Below are positions 53,837 to 54,252 of a stretch of DNA of 54,252 nucleotides, one piece after another (positions within the stretch are counted from its first letter, which is position 1; each line of letters opens with the position of its first letter). Source of the stretch: Pseudobdellovibrionaceae bacterium (lineage in GTDB: Bacteria > Bdellovibrionota > UBA1018 > UBA6935); assembly GCA_002722705.1 (NCBI GenBank), contig PBMP01000108.1, positions 1-54,252 of the forward strand, read 5' to 3'. The notes beneath the pieces were generated by a model that worked only from the letters and a program-made list of their open reading frames with translations, was not told the DNA's origin and did not search any database. The translations under genes were made by a program, and so were the position numbers.

Positions 53837-54252
53837 ATGATTGTAGGTGTACCTAAGGAAATTAAGAATAAAGAAAACCGCGTTGGAATGGTGATCGCCG
53901 GTGTGATGGCCATGGTCAAAAATGGACATACCGTTCTCGTGCAAAAAGATGCGGGTCTAGGTGCAGGGATCAGTAATGAAGCTTATCAAGGCGCTGGTGC
54001 TCACATCATCGACACTCCAGAAGAAATTTTTGCCAAGGCAGAAATGATCATCAAAGTAAAAGAACCTCTCCCTGAAGAATATAAACTTCTTCGACCAGGC
54101 CAAATTCTTTACACTTATCTTCACCTCGCGGCTGACGAAAGACTTACGAAAGCAATGATGGAGCAAGGAATTATTGGAATTGCTTACGAGACCATTCAAC
54201 CTGCTGATGGATCACTCCCTCTTTTGTCTCCGATGAGCGCTGTTGCTGGAAG
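53837..54252 (+). CDS. ald: Alanine dehydrogenase (3' partial)
   Basis: The first 138 residues of an NAD-dependent alanine dehydrogenase, which interconverts alanine with pyruvate and ammonia. The start MIVGVPKEIKNKENRVGM is diagnostic, followed by NGHTVLVQKDAGLGAGISN, IIKVKEPLPEEYKLLRPG and LYTYLHLAADERLTKAM. AAAGGAG ends in the preceding gene, eight bases before the ATG at 53837. The C-terminal nucleotide-binding half is beyond the window. Confidence 0.95.
   Translation, partial: MIVGVPKEIKNKENRVGMVIAGVMAMVKNGHTVLVQKDAGLGAGISNEAYQGAGAHIIDTPEEIFAKAEMIIKVKEPLPEEYKLLRPGQILYTYLHLAADERLTKAMMEQGIIGIAYETIQPADGSLPLLSPMSAVAG

Noticed and set aside
1..54252. CRISPR arrays, insertion sequences, prophage genes, tRNA and rRNA
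   Set aside because: No regularly spaced repeats, transposase or integrase motifs, cloverleaf or rRNA-like stretches were seen on reading the window.

Overview
This window is dense, AT-rich chromosomal DNA from a Gram-negative bacterium. It encodes LPS export and Kdo synthesis (a fused LptC/LptA-like protein, LptB, KdsA, KdsB, KdsC) alongside a mevalonate isoprenoid pathway, a sigma-54 factor, a GldA/F/G-type ABC system, a bactofilin and a FrzS/AglZ-like pseudo-receiver coiled-coil protein. I read this combination as most like Bdellovibrionota (a low-GC Bacteriovorax/Halobacteriovorax-like lineage) or a related former deltaproteobacterium. That is inference from gene content; there is no rRNA or tRNA here to fix the taxonomy. 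I see no CRISPR array, insertion sequence, prophage, tRNA or rRNA.

Layout. 1-5.9 kb (+, with one gene on -): end of an unknown gene, an ABC-F ATPase, an MprF-like/rhomboid-like fusion on the - strand, and an NfeD-SPFH-SPFH membrane operon. 5.9-10.6 kb (-): the macromolecular-synthesis operon rpsU-yqeY-dnaG-rpoD, with a terminator after rpsU and a bidirectional terminator after rpoD. 10.6-17.6 kb (mostly -): mevalonate kinase behind a secreted permuted-papain-like amidase, then fni-mvaA-phosphomevalonate kinase-mvaD as one overlapping operon. A secreted HExxHxxGxxH protease-like gene on + lies between them. 17.8-21.6 kb (+): LptC/LptA fusion, lptB, rpoN, hpf. 21.6-25.6 kb: a TraB/TIKI-like membrane protein, a beta-propeller protein, a small unknown and a DHH phosphoesterase. 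25.6-31.1 kb (+): a GldA/F/G-type ABC system with a DUF4340 partner and a Yip1-like protein. 31.1-36.7 kb (+): nucleotide salvage (tdk, upp, hpt), a GHMP sugar kinase, a DUF429 protein and two peptide-type ABC permeases. 36.7-40.9 kb (-): cysteine desulfurase, a cysteine-free IscA-like protein, a [2Fe-2S] ferredoxin, an oligopeptide-binding lipoprotein and two hotdog dehydratase subunits. 41.0-44.8 kb (-): kdsB-pyrG-kdsA-kdsC. 44.9-49.3 kb: a degenerate-receiver diguanylate cyclase and the FrzS/AglZ-like protein on -, divergent from a membrane protein plus bactofilin on +. 49.3-54.3 kb: an active/inactive M16 protease pair behind an NAD-dependent epimerase on -, then an MBL-fold hydrolase and the start of alanine dehydrogenase on +.

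How it fits together. Most genes sit in tightly packed operons with ATGA, TGATG or TAATG overlaps. Envelope construction dominates: LPS export and Kdo, isoprenoids, bactofilin and pseudo-receiver polarity factors, M16 proteases, secreted amidase and metalloprotease. Salvage kinases and phosphoribosyltransferases next to peptide permeases would suit an organism living on the contents of other cells, but that is inference. The most unusual items are the MprF-like/rhomboid fusion, the cysteine-free IscA-like protein in an iscS-fdx operon without iscU, the LptC/LptA fusion, the secreted metzincin-like protein, the two back-to-back pseudo-receiver proteins facing a bactofilin operon, and a perfect 12-bp inverted repeat without a T-tract downstream of hpf. 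No gap longer than 210 bases lacks a gene.
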